DNA from: Gnetum montanum
Taxonomy: Eukaryota > Streptophyta > Gnetopsida > Gnetales > Gnetaceae
Assembly: GCA_015680685.1 (NCBI GenBank)
Contig: MNCI01005225.1
Location: 72,336 to 130,726, forward strand
Reading direction: 5' to 3'
Length of the DNA stretch: 58,391 bases
Positions 11,303 to 23,649 of this stretch are shown in pieces. Under the pieces are notes generated by a model. It searched no databases. It saw only the letters and a program-made list of their open reading frames with translations, and was not told where the DNA came from. The first letter of the stretch is position 1. The number at the start of each line of letters is the position of its first letter. The translations under genes and the position numbers were made by a program.

Positions 11303-12183
11303 TTTGATGAAGCATTAGTTGGTTGCATTGACACAGCTGCTTCGACACACCTGCCTCGATGTAGCTGCTTCAATGCATGCAATGATGCGTTGACATGGCC
11401 TCATCAATGTAATGTCTATTTTTGCCTATAAATACACATGCTCCCACCATGGATTGGCATTCTTTTGTCAATAGAGTAGTTGAACTCTTGTAGTTTTATT
11501 TTGTAATCTTAGAGAACAATCAATGAGTGCCCATAGTGTGGATCTAAGTCAGTTGTATAGTATCTTATTTGAGTAGCAATGTACTTGGACACATTCCATG
11601 AACGACAATAAGATCAAGATTGATTCTTATTCATTATAGCATTATGACATAGATTAAATTTACTTTTAATGCAATTTATATTCCATGTAATTAGTTAATA
11701 TTTACATTTCCATGCATATTAATCAATTGGTGGAATAAGCATGACTAGTTTTGAGCATAAACATGTATTCACTTGGTAATCCCAATGGCGTTATTGCTTG
11801 GTTCACTCAGTAGCGTAGTGTTTGGTAATCCCAATAGTGGATACATGGGTTTAGGACATGTACGATGAGCTAGGAATGGACACTCATCTCCTGTAAGCTA
11901 GTTTAGACTCTATTCTCCATTGTTGATTAGATTAAATAATTAATTTCTCTATTATCGTTAGGAGTAGCATAAAGCCACAACAACACTAACTATCATATGC
12001 CTCACTTTGGACTAAATCATAGGTGACAAAGCTACCACTAGTCCATGTGGGAAGACAACAAATTGCGATCAAGCCATAATAATCTAAATGCCACAACTAG
12101 TCTCATCCATGGAATTTGATTGGATCGTTTGTAAATGCTTGTGATTCGTATGGTTGGGCATAGGGGGTATCCATCATTCATCA
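11303..12183 (+). repeat. LTR of the Athila-like family, plus orientation
   Basis: This is the reverse-complement relative of the LTRs at 13449-14353, 25672-26529 and 31928-32780; the block around ATCAATGAGTGCCCATAGTG and AATAAGATCAAGATTGATTC is shared. A TATA box (TATAAAT, 11427-11433) is placed as in a U3. The right end is TTCATCA at 12183, followed at once by a PBS-like sequence. The left edge is less sure (11295-11303). Confidence 0.7.
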
Positions 12184-12202
12184 TTGCCATTGTTGCTTGG
12201 GA
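12184..12202 (+). other. Primer binding site, decayed
   Basis: TTGCCATTGTTGCTTGGGA can be derived from the Athila/Tat-type site TGGCGCCGTTGCCGGGGA (complementary to tRNA-Asp), mostly by C-to-T and G-to-A changes. Its position directly after the LTR supports the call. Confidence 0.5.
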
Positions 12203-12312
12203 TGATGCTAGTTATCTAGATTAGTTATATTATAAACAATTGATGTAAAGGTATCAACAATTTAACTTTTAGAAAATATTAATATTTTATTTTAAGACAC
12301 ACACATTGAAAC

Positions 12313-12683
12313 CATGTCTTCTTCAAATAGGACCAATAACACATTGAATGATGAGAACATTCATTAGAGAACTAATAGGATCTACACTAAAGAGAATTGG
12401 GGTGAACAACCTCAACCAGAGGTTTCATATGTTCATTTTCACTCTTACTACACTCAAGGACAATGTTCACCTAAAGCACAAAATCCTAGAGGAGATGGAC
12501 TAAGTCATAGATCCAGGAGGGCCTCAAGGCCTAGAACTACATTTACCTAAGGTAGACAATCCTAGAGGAGATGGAGTAAGTCCTAGATAAAGGAGGGCCT
12601 CAAGGCTTAGGACCTCCTCTAAACCTAGAAAAGATAAATCAAGGGACCATGGGGAGAACTATAGGAGCCATGGTGATTCTCCC
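12313..12683 (+). pseudogene. gag N-terminal remnant behind the plus-strand LTR
   Basis: An ATG in good context at 12313 (ACCATGTC) opens a gag-like leader that soon meets stops. A segment of about 60 bases (AATCCTAGAGGAGATGG...) is repeated at 12482 and 12558, an offset of 76. The fragment stops abruptly where copy 2 of the 800-bp repeat begins. Confidence 0.45.
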
Positions 12684-13447
12684 AATATAGATTCTAAAAT
12701 TCCTTTTATCAAATACTTTTTAATCTACATGTTACAAATTCTATTTTAGCAAGCTACATTGAGTTATATATAGACAATTCTTTAAAAAGTAATTCAAAAA
12801 TTGTTTTGATAGATCTAGAGGGTCTTAGAGGATATAAATAAAAATTCATTTTTAGAATTGAATGTATGTAATGATTCTTTGTATTTTAATTTACTTAATT
12901 CTATTTACATTAATAAGTTTAGTTTCCAAATTGATCATTGATTATAATAGGTGGTTATTGTGATTAATTCATTTATGTTGGCAAAAGATTGCTAGTTTGA
13001 TTTCTAGTTAAGAAATAATTATATTCTTTTATATTTTTTTCTAATGTATTTGAAATTATAACTTTGAATATATATTCTTCAAGTTCACCAATAAGATATT
13101 TTGGTAGCATATAGGGATCTAATTGTTATACTTCATGCTTAAGATATTTCATATTCTACCTAAGTTTTACCAAAGCATCTTATGGGATATATATCTTAAA
13201 ATACATTTAGTTTAGTCTCAAGTTTCAACATGTACCCTCCCCATCTTCCCCAACCTAGTGCCAACATAATAGTTTTTGTTAGTATAAAGCATATATATTT
13301 ATGGAGAGATTGGCTAGATTAGTTCCTTTTTGCCATTAGCAACTATGAAGAGCTAGATTTTTATTTATATGTAACTTCTACAAATCATCTTAAATTGTTT
13401 TGTTTAATGTCTTTTATGATCTTCCTTTTAGTAGCTTTCCTAAAATA
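12684..13447 (+). repeat. 800-bp repeat, copy 2
   Basis: Second copy of the 10491-11302 sequence. Its right edge abuts the 3' LTR of the large minus-strand element. Confidence 0.85.
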
Positions 13448-13448
13448 G

Positions 13449-14353
13449 TGATGTAGCAACTTTTGTTATAGGATCATTATTTGATCTTTGATGAGTGTCA
13501 AGGGTTCCCTACGTCAAATTATAGGAATCACAAGTGCATACATGAAAACTAGTCAAGTTTCAAGGAACCTTTCAGTGGCTAGTGTCCTAGATAATTAATC
13601 ATGATGTGACTAGTTATTGTCTTTCCAATCATTACTTGTGTTAGCTCCATTGGTATGGTTAAGTGTGACAAGGTGTAAGATGTTTATATCTTAATTATTA
13701 AAATATAAAAAGATTGAATGATTAAAATATTAATTATTAACTAACTATAGAATTAAGAGTAATATAAACTATCTTAAGTGTAGAGCATCCATTTTCACTT
13801 TTTGTACACATCTTGAACCTATATTAATGCTACTTGGTTACTAAGTGTCTACTACTGGCTGTACCAAGTATCCACTACTAAGATTAACAAATGTTAATAT
13901 AACATGTTCAAAGTGGCTATACTCTCATTGTTATGGAATAATATATTAATTTCGTAAGTGAAAAAAAGTAAAATGCATTTAAAGTAAAGTGCTTGAAAAT
14001 AAACTATATGCTAATCCAAGTGCTACAATGAAAGAAATTAATCTTGATTTTACTGTTGTCATGCAAAAGAGGTATAACATACACTTGAATAAAAATTCAT
14101 TCAATCAAATTAATCCATGTTGTGGGCACTTAGAGAGAATTTTGACTAATTCCTACAAAAACAAACTACAAGAGCTTCACTACACAAATTATCCAAGGTG
14201 TTATAAATGTAGATGATACACACACTTTATGGGCTACAAGTGAATCAACATTGACACATATGCACCAACGCATCAAAGGGTGTGTTGATAGAGCTGCATT
14301 GATGGGCATGTGTTGATGTAGTTGACTAAACACAACTTCATCATACTTCCACA
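13449..14353 (-). repeat. 3' LTR of the minus-strand Athila-like element
   Basis: Aligns with 25672-26529 over its full length. On the minus strand it begins TGTGGAAG and ends near CATCA. It is a little longer than the partner LTR because of small indels. Confidence 0.8.
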
Positions 14354-14365
14354 ATTTATTGAAAA

Positions 14366-14377
14366 CTTGTCCTCAAG
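14366..14377 (-). other. CTTGAGGACAAG motif before the 3' LTR
   Basis: A GAGGACAA-type motif close to the 3' LTR is typical of Athila/Tat elements, near the polypurine tract. No clean polypurine tract is left here. Confidence 0.35.
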
Positions 14378-14639
14378 TAGATAAAAATGGGATCGAGTTG
14401 GTTACAAAATTTTGGGGAGTATGAGATAGACAATTGACTAACTACTGACTAAAAAGATAGATGAACTTTGAGTGTCATGTTACAAAATATTTGAGTGATT
14501 ACAATAAGTTGGATATCATATAAAAAATATAAACTATTAACAAAATTGGTAGTCACTGACAAGATGAATGGGATCAAGATGAGGTGTTTACACCATGCTG
14601 GGAGGTCAAGGCTCATGTGGCTCAAAGGGTTCCTCATCA

Positions 14640-17480
14640 TGTCTTGGTCCTATTAGTAGTCTAGGCTACCCTGTTGCTACTTCCAAAAATTTGAAGGCAT
14701 CCGAGAGTGCCTTCACCTTCTCATCCTTACTTTGTGGGTCATTGGTAATATAGGTATCTTCTTTTGGACTAGTTGGTTGGGTACATTCCATAAACAAGGC
14801 ATTACTAGGAACATATCTTTTATGTTGACAAACTAGGTTGCAAACTATTTATATTCAATATCAAATGTATGAACAAGATTTTGAAGTTCATAGTAGTCAT
14901 CCATTGTTCTAGTCAGGTTCTTTGAAACTAATCTCTATTCATTAAATTTTCTCTTGGAAACTTCAATCTCTACATTGGTCACTTTTATTTTCTACTTGGT
15001 TTCTTTATGAAGCTTGAAATCTATGTTATAGAGAAGGTAGAAGCTGATCACTTGCTTCTCAAGCTATAATCTTGGACTCTTCACTATTAGCATTACCAAG
15101 GTTGCATATGAGAGGTTAACTAACTGCATGTACTTAGTCATCTCTTTAATTTGCAACTCCTTCAGGTAGGTTTTAGTTTAGTTGTAGGCATCAAGGCCAT
15201 CAAAGATGGACTACCATGTATCACCTCTTTGTTGGAGTTGCTATAGGGCTTCATTTACCTTTGCCTTTGCTATCTTGATTTCTTTTTCATTGATTTCCTT
15301 AAGAATCTTGACCTAATTCTTATAGTGATTCTTTACCATCTCATACTTGAGGGCCTTATTCTTTCAGGAAACGATCTCAATGATAGTCTTATTGTAAAGA
15401 GCACAAACCTCATTCATTGAGAACATTTTTTGGTAGCCAACCTCCTCATATCTTGATTTACTTGGGAAAGTTGTTCATAATGCTAATAGATGTATTCTAC
15501 CATTTTCTCCTTCTACTATTTAGCATTTCATAGGTAATGATTTTCTTAGGTTAGAGTAATATTTTCTTTATGTGTCAATTGAAGGTCACAACTAGAGAAA
15601 TTTATTAGTGCTTTTGACAATGACACATTAAAGACCACCATTTCCTTTGCATTATTGACCTCCTAAAGTTCCCATTGATGCTATGGAAAGCTTCATCCCT
15701 TTTAAGCTTAGGCTTGAGAATGGACAAGATAGATAATTAGGCTCTAAGTTCCTCAACCTCCATCACCAACTATCTGTTACTAGTGATGTCCTTCGTAAGT
15801 TATGCTTGAGTGATGAGTAACTTAACCATTGTGTCAGTCAACTATCACTAGATGGTTGAAATATGCTTTGGAAGATTGAAGATCTCTAAAATTGGTTATG
15901 TAGCTTCGATTGGTCACTCCAACACTTCTTCATGTTTTTTTGTACTCATTTCTCTACTTCTAGCTCTTATAGACATTTGGACATCTGCCATTGTAGCAAC
16001 ATTAAGGACATATGCCATAGGAGCCCTTAAATCCTCTCCAATCCTATCTATAACCACATATACTGTAGTCTCCTAGTCCTTGTGTGGCATGATCAGGATT
16101 GTTGCTCCTTTCCTTTACTTTATCATGGTAGAGAAGATTGCTAAATTCCCAGAGATTTTAGGAAATGCTTATTTTGAATGGACATAGTGACTTCTCTAGA
16201 ATCAAGGTTGGTGTAAATAAGGACTTGGTCTTTTTTCTTGGAGAATATTTGAATCAATTTATCCATTGGTCAATTGATGATCTTGGTGATGTCATTGAGA
16301 TGGATCATGGTTGGATAGTACACTAAGGATTTACCATCATAGCTAGAGGCTTATTATTGTAGCTGTTATTCCCTAAGCTTCCTTAGGCATTTATTAGTTA
16401 TTGTTCCTTGAGTTTCCTTATGCATTCAATAGTTGTTACCATCTTTGCAGTCATCTTCGATGTTGTAGGTAGTGGTGTAGGTGGCACTTTCTCCTCTTAA
16501 AGCTTGGTAGGTGCCTTATCCTTCATCGTCTTCTACCATGATGTGAGAAAAGCCCTACAAATAACATCATTGACATAGTAATCCATGCCTCTTGTTTTGC
16601 AAATTTTTTTGATTAGAAGGAAAATAAAAATATCTTTCTACCCTTCTCATTCTCCTTGAACTATTTCTCAAATTCTAGGAAGATGAGTTGGGAAAGGTTA
16701 ACATGAAACTTCCTACTTAGAGTTGCACATGCCTTTGCAAAGAAAGTAAGCATCTTACTTGTCCTCATTATGGGATCGAGGTTATAGGCCATGATTTTTA
16801 AGTAGGTTCACTCTGCTTTGGTAGGGCACTATACTCCTTGCAGTCCACTCTATAGCATTGTCGTGTCCATTCCTTCTTTGTTTTAGGATCCTCTTAGATG
16901 GATATCTTCATTAGCTTTGTTCCAATGTTAGGCAATCTAAGTATTTTTGCTATGGCCTTAAATGAATAGGAGATGGTGATGTTATTAATTTTAAACATGA
17001 CATCTCCTTAATAGTTGTTTTGGAAGAGATAAGGTCTTTTCCATATTCTTCACTAGTTGAGAGAGTAGAATATAGTGGAGACTCTTGCAACTAGGTTCTG
17101 ATGTCCTATAGTGCTAACTCAAGGAAGAATTTAAAGTTTAGTTCTTGAATAATCAAGCTTTGAACCTATTTTCTCTGAACCTTTTCTAGGTAAACCTCAT
17201 TGAGTGTGACCTTCAAGTTAAGACTAGGTCTTGTGACCTCATCTTGATTAGATTGCCCTGTTTCTATGGTGGGAATTTGACAAATAAATTCTACGTTAGG
17301 CTTCTTATGGAAGGACTTGATAGCATGAGTCACTTCAATGGCTTGCTCTTGGGGTTGTTGTTGCTATTATTGTTGTGGTGGTTCTCTTCTTCATCAAGGT
17401 TATTTCTCCTTGGGTTGTAATAACCCTCTTGCTTATGGTCATCATTTTGGTTCCATTTGCAAACACAAAAATAACCCTGG
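14640..17480 (-). pseudogene. Extra 3' coding-like region of the Athila-like element (env position)
   Basis: Piecewise minus-strand translation gives protein-like sequence with scattered stops. There is a Gln/Asn-rich start near 17380, a segment near 17220-17340 (VTHAIKSFHKKPNVEF type), a stretch near 16900-17000 (FKAIAKILRLPNIG type) and a Lys/Glu-rich, probably coiled-coil part around 15000-15350. Athila elements carry an env-like or other extra ORF at this place. I see no signal peptide or fusion-type motif. The order of an LP-containing globular part followed by a coiled coil recalls the antisense gene of the young Tat element, but this is only a loose resemblance. Confidence 0.45.
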
Positions 17481-19560
17481 ATTAGTCATTTTAATTTATT
17501 CTTCTTAAGCCTAGATACCTTTTAATCATTTTTTTTTTCATGTTAAGTTTTGTAGAAAATTTTGAAATTTTATTGTTAAGCCTTATTTAGTGATTAGAGA
17601 TACATCATAATATTTTATTGTTATTTTATTTCCACTTCAAAGGAGGTTGATTATTGATATTAGTTCTTGGGATTATTATCTTAATATTATTTTAATATCT
17701 AATCTGTGGTGTGTTAGAAAAATGTTTGTCAAAGCCTAGCACTAGTGTTTCCATGATGGTAAGCATATCTTCAGAAGCTTAAAGATCAAAAAATGGGCAA
17801 AAATAAGGAAGAAGTGAGGAAGTTATGGCTCTTGGAAGGTTCAAGGATCCAAAACATTGCAAAAACTCCCTTTGCATTTGAGGTGAAATGGAAAAAAAAA
17901 AGCTAAGTATTGTATGTATATATAATATTTTTATATTGCATTGATGCGTATGTGTTGATGGGGCTACATCAATGTATCTGACAACTTCAACATAGCCATT
18001 TGCAACCATTTTTTCAATTAAAATTATAAGGAAATTTCAAAAAGTGTAGGAATGAAATAAGAGCTAAATGAAACCTAGAAAGCTATGAAACTAAGGTAAC
18101 AACATCTTATGAGAGTTCATGAATTGGAGTGAATCAAACATGTATAATGGATAAATAGAAAATTTTTCCTAAAATAAAATAAGCACAAAATTAGATGATG
18201 TAGGTTATCAAGATTTTAAACAACTTAATCAAGGCTTATAACTATGAGGTTTAAACTGAATAAAATGAAAAGCTATACAAGTGGATTCTTTCCAAAGTAG
18301 GATAATGCCTAAAAATGCCCTTGCATAACCACATCAGAAGAAGTTTGTAGGCATCTTGGATATCAAATGGTGATTTAGGTTAAACATCATAACCTTATAA
18401 GGAATTATCTTAGGATTATGTAGTCTACAAAATGAAAATTAGTAGATGATAATGATACATGGTAGTAAAGTGAGAGAATGGAGTGTTAGAATAACTAAGA
18501 GAAAGAGATCAAGCGAAGAGAACCTAAATGATAGCCCCAAGAGATCCTTTATGGAGTGCATGATTAAGATGAGCTAGATACTAGTCTATTTAGAGTCTAT
18601 ACCAATTTCATACAATTAGTAGTGACCTCACATTGATATGTTTCTTCTTTCCTACCATCATGAGTCTAGGGAAACAACAGAGAATGATCATCACTCCAAG
18701 AGAAGAATAAATTAGTTAGATATTATTAAGGAAGAAATTTGGACCTTAGTTAAAGAGGTACCTTCAAGCATGGGTAACATTTTTTTCCAGCCCCATAACT
18801 AGCGCTTATATTTTAAGAGATCTTTAGAGAGGTGTTTTCTTATTCCCATTTTTTTGGAAATCACACTTTACAAAGATGTACTTCCTTTTATGGATACAAG
18901 AGAAGCAATGAAACATTCCATGAGGAGTCATAGGACTCAGGAAGGAAGTCAAGAAGAGAACTTAACAAATCCCCTTAAGGCCACACCCTTTTTTATTCCC
19001 ACTTGGTCCTTTTCTAGTTCATTGGATAATGAGATTATATGTTGCTCTTAGTTTTAGTATGAAAGAGCCATCATGTTGTCACAATATAGATCTCATTATG
19101 GGATATATGAGATGAGTGGATGTTGTGAGCTTACTTACTAGTACCATTGAAAAACTAATAACTTGTTAGTAAAGAGCATAATATAAAAAAAAAAAAAAAT
19201 TGGCCTGAATGGATAATTACAATATTGATAGTTACATTTATTAATCATCAAAATTTGTAACAACAATGAAATAAGATAAGATATTGTAGAAAAAAGAAGG
19301 GAAAAGATAAAGTAAAAGAAAATGTAAAGGGAAAGTAAAGTAAAAAGTAAAAGTAAAAGTAAGAGTAAAATTATAAGTAAAAAATATATAAAAACATGAA
19401 AAGGTAAAGAAAATAAAAAACATATAAAAAAATGTAAAACAAAAAGGAATAAAAAATTTTCATCCTCTTCAAGGTATTATGGTAGATGATCTTCTCCCTT
19501 ACAACTATGATGGAAGGAGGAGATTTTAAAAATGGAGTGAGCTTGACCTTATGTTGAGGT
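17480..19560 (-). other. Non-coding post-pol region of the Athila-like element
   Basis: No convincing frame. A purine-rich low-complexity stretch built on AAAGTAAAAGT lies at 19240-19440. The 24 bases at 18757-18780 match the left element exactly on the other strand. Confidence 0.5.
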
Positions 19561-20560
19561 GTTGTGGTTACAATTGATTACTTGGAAGTTTATAAAGGAT
19601 TTTCATTATTGAATATTAATCAACATGTGCCTTTGAGGGCTTGTTGGATGGTAAATCATCATAGTCCTAGAAGGAAAAGTTAAGTGTAAAATGTATGATC
19701 CTTCCCACAATGTTTGGAATGTAGTTCATTGAGACACATGCATGGGATTCCAATAGAGAACCTTGTCTCCTTATTGAAATGCAAATTTTCTTATTTGAGC
19801 ATCATGACATTGTTTGTGTTATGCCTTATGCATTTCATTCATCATTAAAGCTATCATTCGATTCTCATTGAGTACATTGAGTGCCATTAGTCTTTCGTTT
19901 TATGCCAAGTCAATGTTTAGGTTAAGGTCACATGCAATTATGAGTGTATGGAGTTCAATTTGAATTGGAAGTTTGGGAAACATTCCATACACTAACTCAT
20001 AGGGAGAGTAGTCTATAGGGAGTTTCCATGTAGATTAATAGCTCCATAGGACATCATTTAGTTTTATGCTCAAATCCTTCCTATATCTACTAATGGTTCT
20101 TATTAAAATCCTTGTGATCTCCCTGTGGATGACTTCAGCTTGTCCATTAGTTTGTGGGTGATAAGGAGTTGTAAGTTTATGTTTCACTCCTAACTGTTGC
20201 ATCAAATTGAAAAATGTAGTACATGTGAAATGGACTTCATTATTAGATATCAATTTCCTAGGCATAACAAACTTGTTTACCACCTATTGTTGAAAGAATC
20301 AAGCTACAATGAAAGAAGCATAGTTAGTAATAGCTATAGCTTTAGCTCATTTGGTATAATAGTTAGCAACAATAATAATATAAGATTTCTCATTAGACAT
20401 GGGAGTGATGGGTGCCATGAAATCAATTTACCAAAGTTCAAATGGCTCTAGTGGTTGGATCCACTATTGGGGTTCTTTCATCGTGGTTGTTATCCCTCTA
20501 TTTCTTGACATCACTCACTAAAGATAAATGTCATCCACCTTATTATCCCATATTAATCAA
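19560..20560 (-). pseudogene. Integrase remnant of the Athila-like element
   Basis: The best-preserved part is an open 82-codon stretch at 20035-20283: VNKFVMPRKLISNNEVHF, then VKHKLTTPYHPQTNGQAE with the glutamate of the D,D-35-E triad, then the LNDVLWSY block. Downstream sequence to about 19560 aligns with the integrase C-terminus of the left element. Stops on both sides make it inactive. Confidence 0.75.
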
Positions 20561-20640
20561 GATAAATTATCGACAATCATGTTTTTGGCTCCATTTGTAT
20601 CCATCATTGTTAGATCAAACTTCTATAGGATTACCAATCA

Positions 20641-20995
20641 CTATATAACATGGGAGATTAGTGTTGGCTTGTTCATGAGGAAGTGAATTACACTATGATT
20701 AATGTGCATAAAAATGGAGTATCTAAGCACATAGTACCTACATTTCCTAAGAGCATAAACCATCATCATGAGTTTCTTTTTTATAGCAATGTAATTAAGT
20801 TGTGCACCCACAATGATCCTACTTGCATAATGGATGTAGTATGGACATTTTTTATTATCCATTTGTATAGGCACCACTCCCATTGCATAGTTGGATGCAT
20901 TTGTCATGATATGAAAAGGTTTGGACCATTCAAGTGCATGTAGAATTGGCATTTCTACAAGCTTCTACTTCAAGTGCTAGAATGCTTATTTTCAC
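20641..20995 (-). pseudogene. RNase H remnant of the Athila-like element
   Basis: An open frame of about 100 codons (20952-20641) shows the Ty3/gypsy RNase H pattern: MPILHALEWSKPFHIMTNAS, where the first acidic residue of the usual TDAS is replaced by N, then YYIHYASRIIVGAQLNY, then YYVLRYSIFMHINHSVI. Confidence 0.75.
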
Positions 20996-20999
20996 TTCT

Positions 21000-21800
21000 T
21001 AGTCTATTCAAATGTTGCATCCTTCTTAGTAAGCTCAACAAGAAGCTTGATGATTTTTGAGAAGTTTTCAATGAAATACCTATAGCAAGCAGTATGTCCA
21101 AGGAATGATTTCATATCTTTAACTATTTGAGTTTGTCTAGTAATTCCTTGGTTGAACCTTATCATTTTAGGGTCAACCTTAATTTCTTTTTCTAAAATTC
21201 AGTTCCCCAAGCTAATTCACTTTTAGATCATAAAATGGCTTTTCTACTAATTAAGCTACATTTTTGTTTCCACACACTCCTTTAGTACATGCTTAAGATG
21301 GTCTAAGGCTCGTTCAAAATTAGTATCATAGGTGGAGAAGTCATGGATGCCTTCACCACTACTAATCTATTACTAAAAGATGTTGAAAACTAGGCATTGG
21401 ATGGTTGTAGGAGCATTGCACAAGACAAAGGGTATGCAAAAGTTCCCCAAGGACTTGTAAATCTTATTTTGATTTGGTCTTCTAAAGCTATTTGGATCTT
21501 ATTGTAGCCACTATATTCATCTAGAAGACTTAGTAGTTGTGCTCTACAATAGTTTTTAACACTTGGTTCATAAATGATAATAGAAAATTGTCTTTGAATG
21601 TGGCTAATTTCAACAACTTGAAGTCTATACAAAATATTCATTATTTTTCTTTCTTAGGTACAATAACAAGTAGGCTCATCCACTTGTTGTTTATCACTGG
21701 ATGAATGAACCTAGCCTTGAGAAGTTTCTCAACTTTCTTTTTAGTAACCTATTTTAGCTTTTGATTCAACCTTCTTTATGGTTTCCTCTTGGGATTTTGA
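21000..21800 (-). pseudogene. Reverse transcriptase remnant of the Athila-like element
   Basis: Minus-strand translation keeps LLDEYSGYNKIQIALED and FTSPWGTFAYPL (21641-21390). A shifted frame reads IHDFSTYD where the active-site VDDF should be, so one of the two catalytic aspartates is lost. The connection domain (SFLGHTACYRYFIENFSK type) lies at about 21060-21110. Confidence 0.75.
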
Positions 21801-22436
21801 TAGTAGAGTTTGTGTAGATCTGATCCTAGCATAAGTGTAGATCTATTCCTGTTATCTCATCATGTGACCAAGAAAAGACTGTTGGCCATTTTTAGGAACT
21901 TTCCCTTTTGTTCTTTGGTGAGTTGGACATTTATGATTACCAACTTCCCATTGTCTAAGAGTACATACTCTAATGGTGCTGGTAAGGATTTCAATTCTAA
22001 GGGCTTCTATTCAAAAATATTAGTGACTTCCAACTGTCCCCAATCCATCTCTAATTATTTCTTATTCTTAGCTTAAAAGAGTCTGCTCTAAAGCTACTCG
22101 ATCTCATCCATCTTATCTATATATGCACTTGTAAGGATCTTTGCTAGTTTAATGCACATTGTAGATCTAGAGTTGTTGTATGTGGTTAGTTGTTGGATGC
22201 CTTTCTATTTTATGATTGCTATGTACAAGCACCATTGAATATTGGATGTTTCGACATACATCTTGCATGCTGTAATAAACATGTTTTTGATTACCCATAT
22301 TTTCTACATGCAATTGCACCATGTATCACTATATGTGATGCATGGAACCCTCTTCTTTTCTATTTTTTCAAATTCATTTTCCTTGGAGATTTCTAAGAAG
22401 AGGTCTCTAATTTCCAACTTGGCCTCAATTATACTT

Positions 22437-22764
22437 AGCGAAGTCCTTCGCATAATGATTGAAAAGTTCCTCTTATAGTTGTTTAAATAGATCACCAAGA
22501 AGTATATTGGGTATGATCACCCACTTATAGTGGTCATGATATATTTTACTAATCCCAAAAAAATAATCATGGATTGATCTACAACATCTAACTTGATATT
22601 AGCGAAGTCCTTTGCATAATGATTGAAAAGTTCCTCTTACAATTGTCTAAATAGATCACCAAGAAGTCTATTGGGTATGATCACCCACTTATAGTGGTCA
22701 TGATATATTTTACTAATCCCAAAAAAGCAATCATGGATTGATCTACAACATCTAACTTGATATT
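22437..22764 (-). repeat. 164-bp tandem duplication inside the protease region
   Basis: 22437-22600 and 22601-22764 are near-identical, with only a handful of differences. The duplicated part lies in the protease region (a VDQSMIAFLGLVK-like stretch on the minus strand) and occurred after the element was copied. Confidence 0.9.
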
Positions 22765-22870
22765 ACATTTCTTAAGTGGAGGTAGGTTTCATTTCTTATA
22801 TATTTTTTAAGAGATTAAATTCATACTAAAACTTGAGTCTAACAAAGCTTTAAATTAATCATTCCCTATA
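22437..22870 (-). pseudogene. Aspartic protease remnant of the Athila-like element
   Basis: ALLDSSFSMNLIS near 22825-22865 stands where the DTGAS-type active site is expected, so the catalytic Asp is followed by SS instead of TG or SG. The rest of the fold is split by the 164-bp duplication and stops. Confidence 0.5.
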
Positions 22871-23649
22871 ATTTGTAAATAGATTAGAGGACTTTTAGGA
22901 TCAATTCTCTTATTGGGAAGGTGTCCTACTTTTATCTAATCTATAACTACATGATTTAACATGACAGTTTGAACATTTTCAAGTCTTTGGTTGAAGGTGA
23001 CTTGGTAAGCATTCCTTGGGTAGTTTGAGAAAAATCCATAGCCATGGATGCTTGTGATGGTTTAGGTGGACTATTTGGCATGAAAAATTAACCTTTTTTG
23101 AAGTTAATTCTCATAAATACTTGAGTTTTTATCCACTTGTAAATTTACTACTCTTGTGACATTGCATTGTTAGGGTTATGAAGGTATTTTTCCTTGCATA
23201 GGTGACATAGATGGCAAGGAAGTAAAGGTATGAGGTGCATGATATTGCTCAAGATAATGAGGAGGGTATTTGGTAGGAGATTTAGCACATGGAGTGATAG
23301 GTCAATGATGTTCAAGAGGATAGTAATGATGGGAAGAATTGTGGACTATGGAGCCACTTGGTGACAAAGGTTGTTAGACATAATAGCCATATGGATTAGG
23401 TTAACAATAAGGATGCTATTACCCTAGTGGTGGTATCCCCCACAACTATGGATTTTTCCATTAATGATAGTAATCTTGAGGTTGAGATGATATTTGACAT
23501 GGATAATACTATTGTTGGTGGCACTAGTACTGATAATTGTCTTGAGGATAAGGTAACCTCTAGGTGGTTGTTTCCTAACAAACTTTGGATTTAAGACATA
23601 GGTTCCTGTTTCTTATAAGTATGAAATAATTGGACAACATTCCTTGGGA

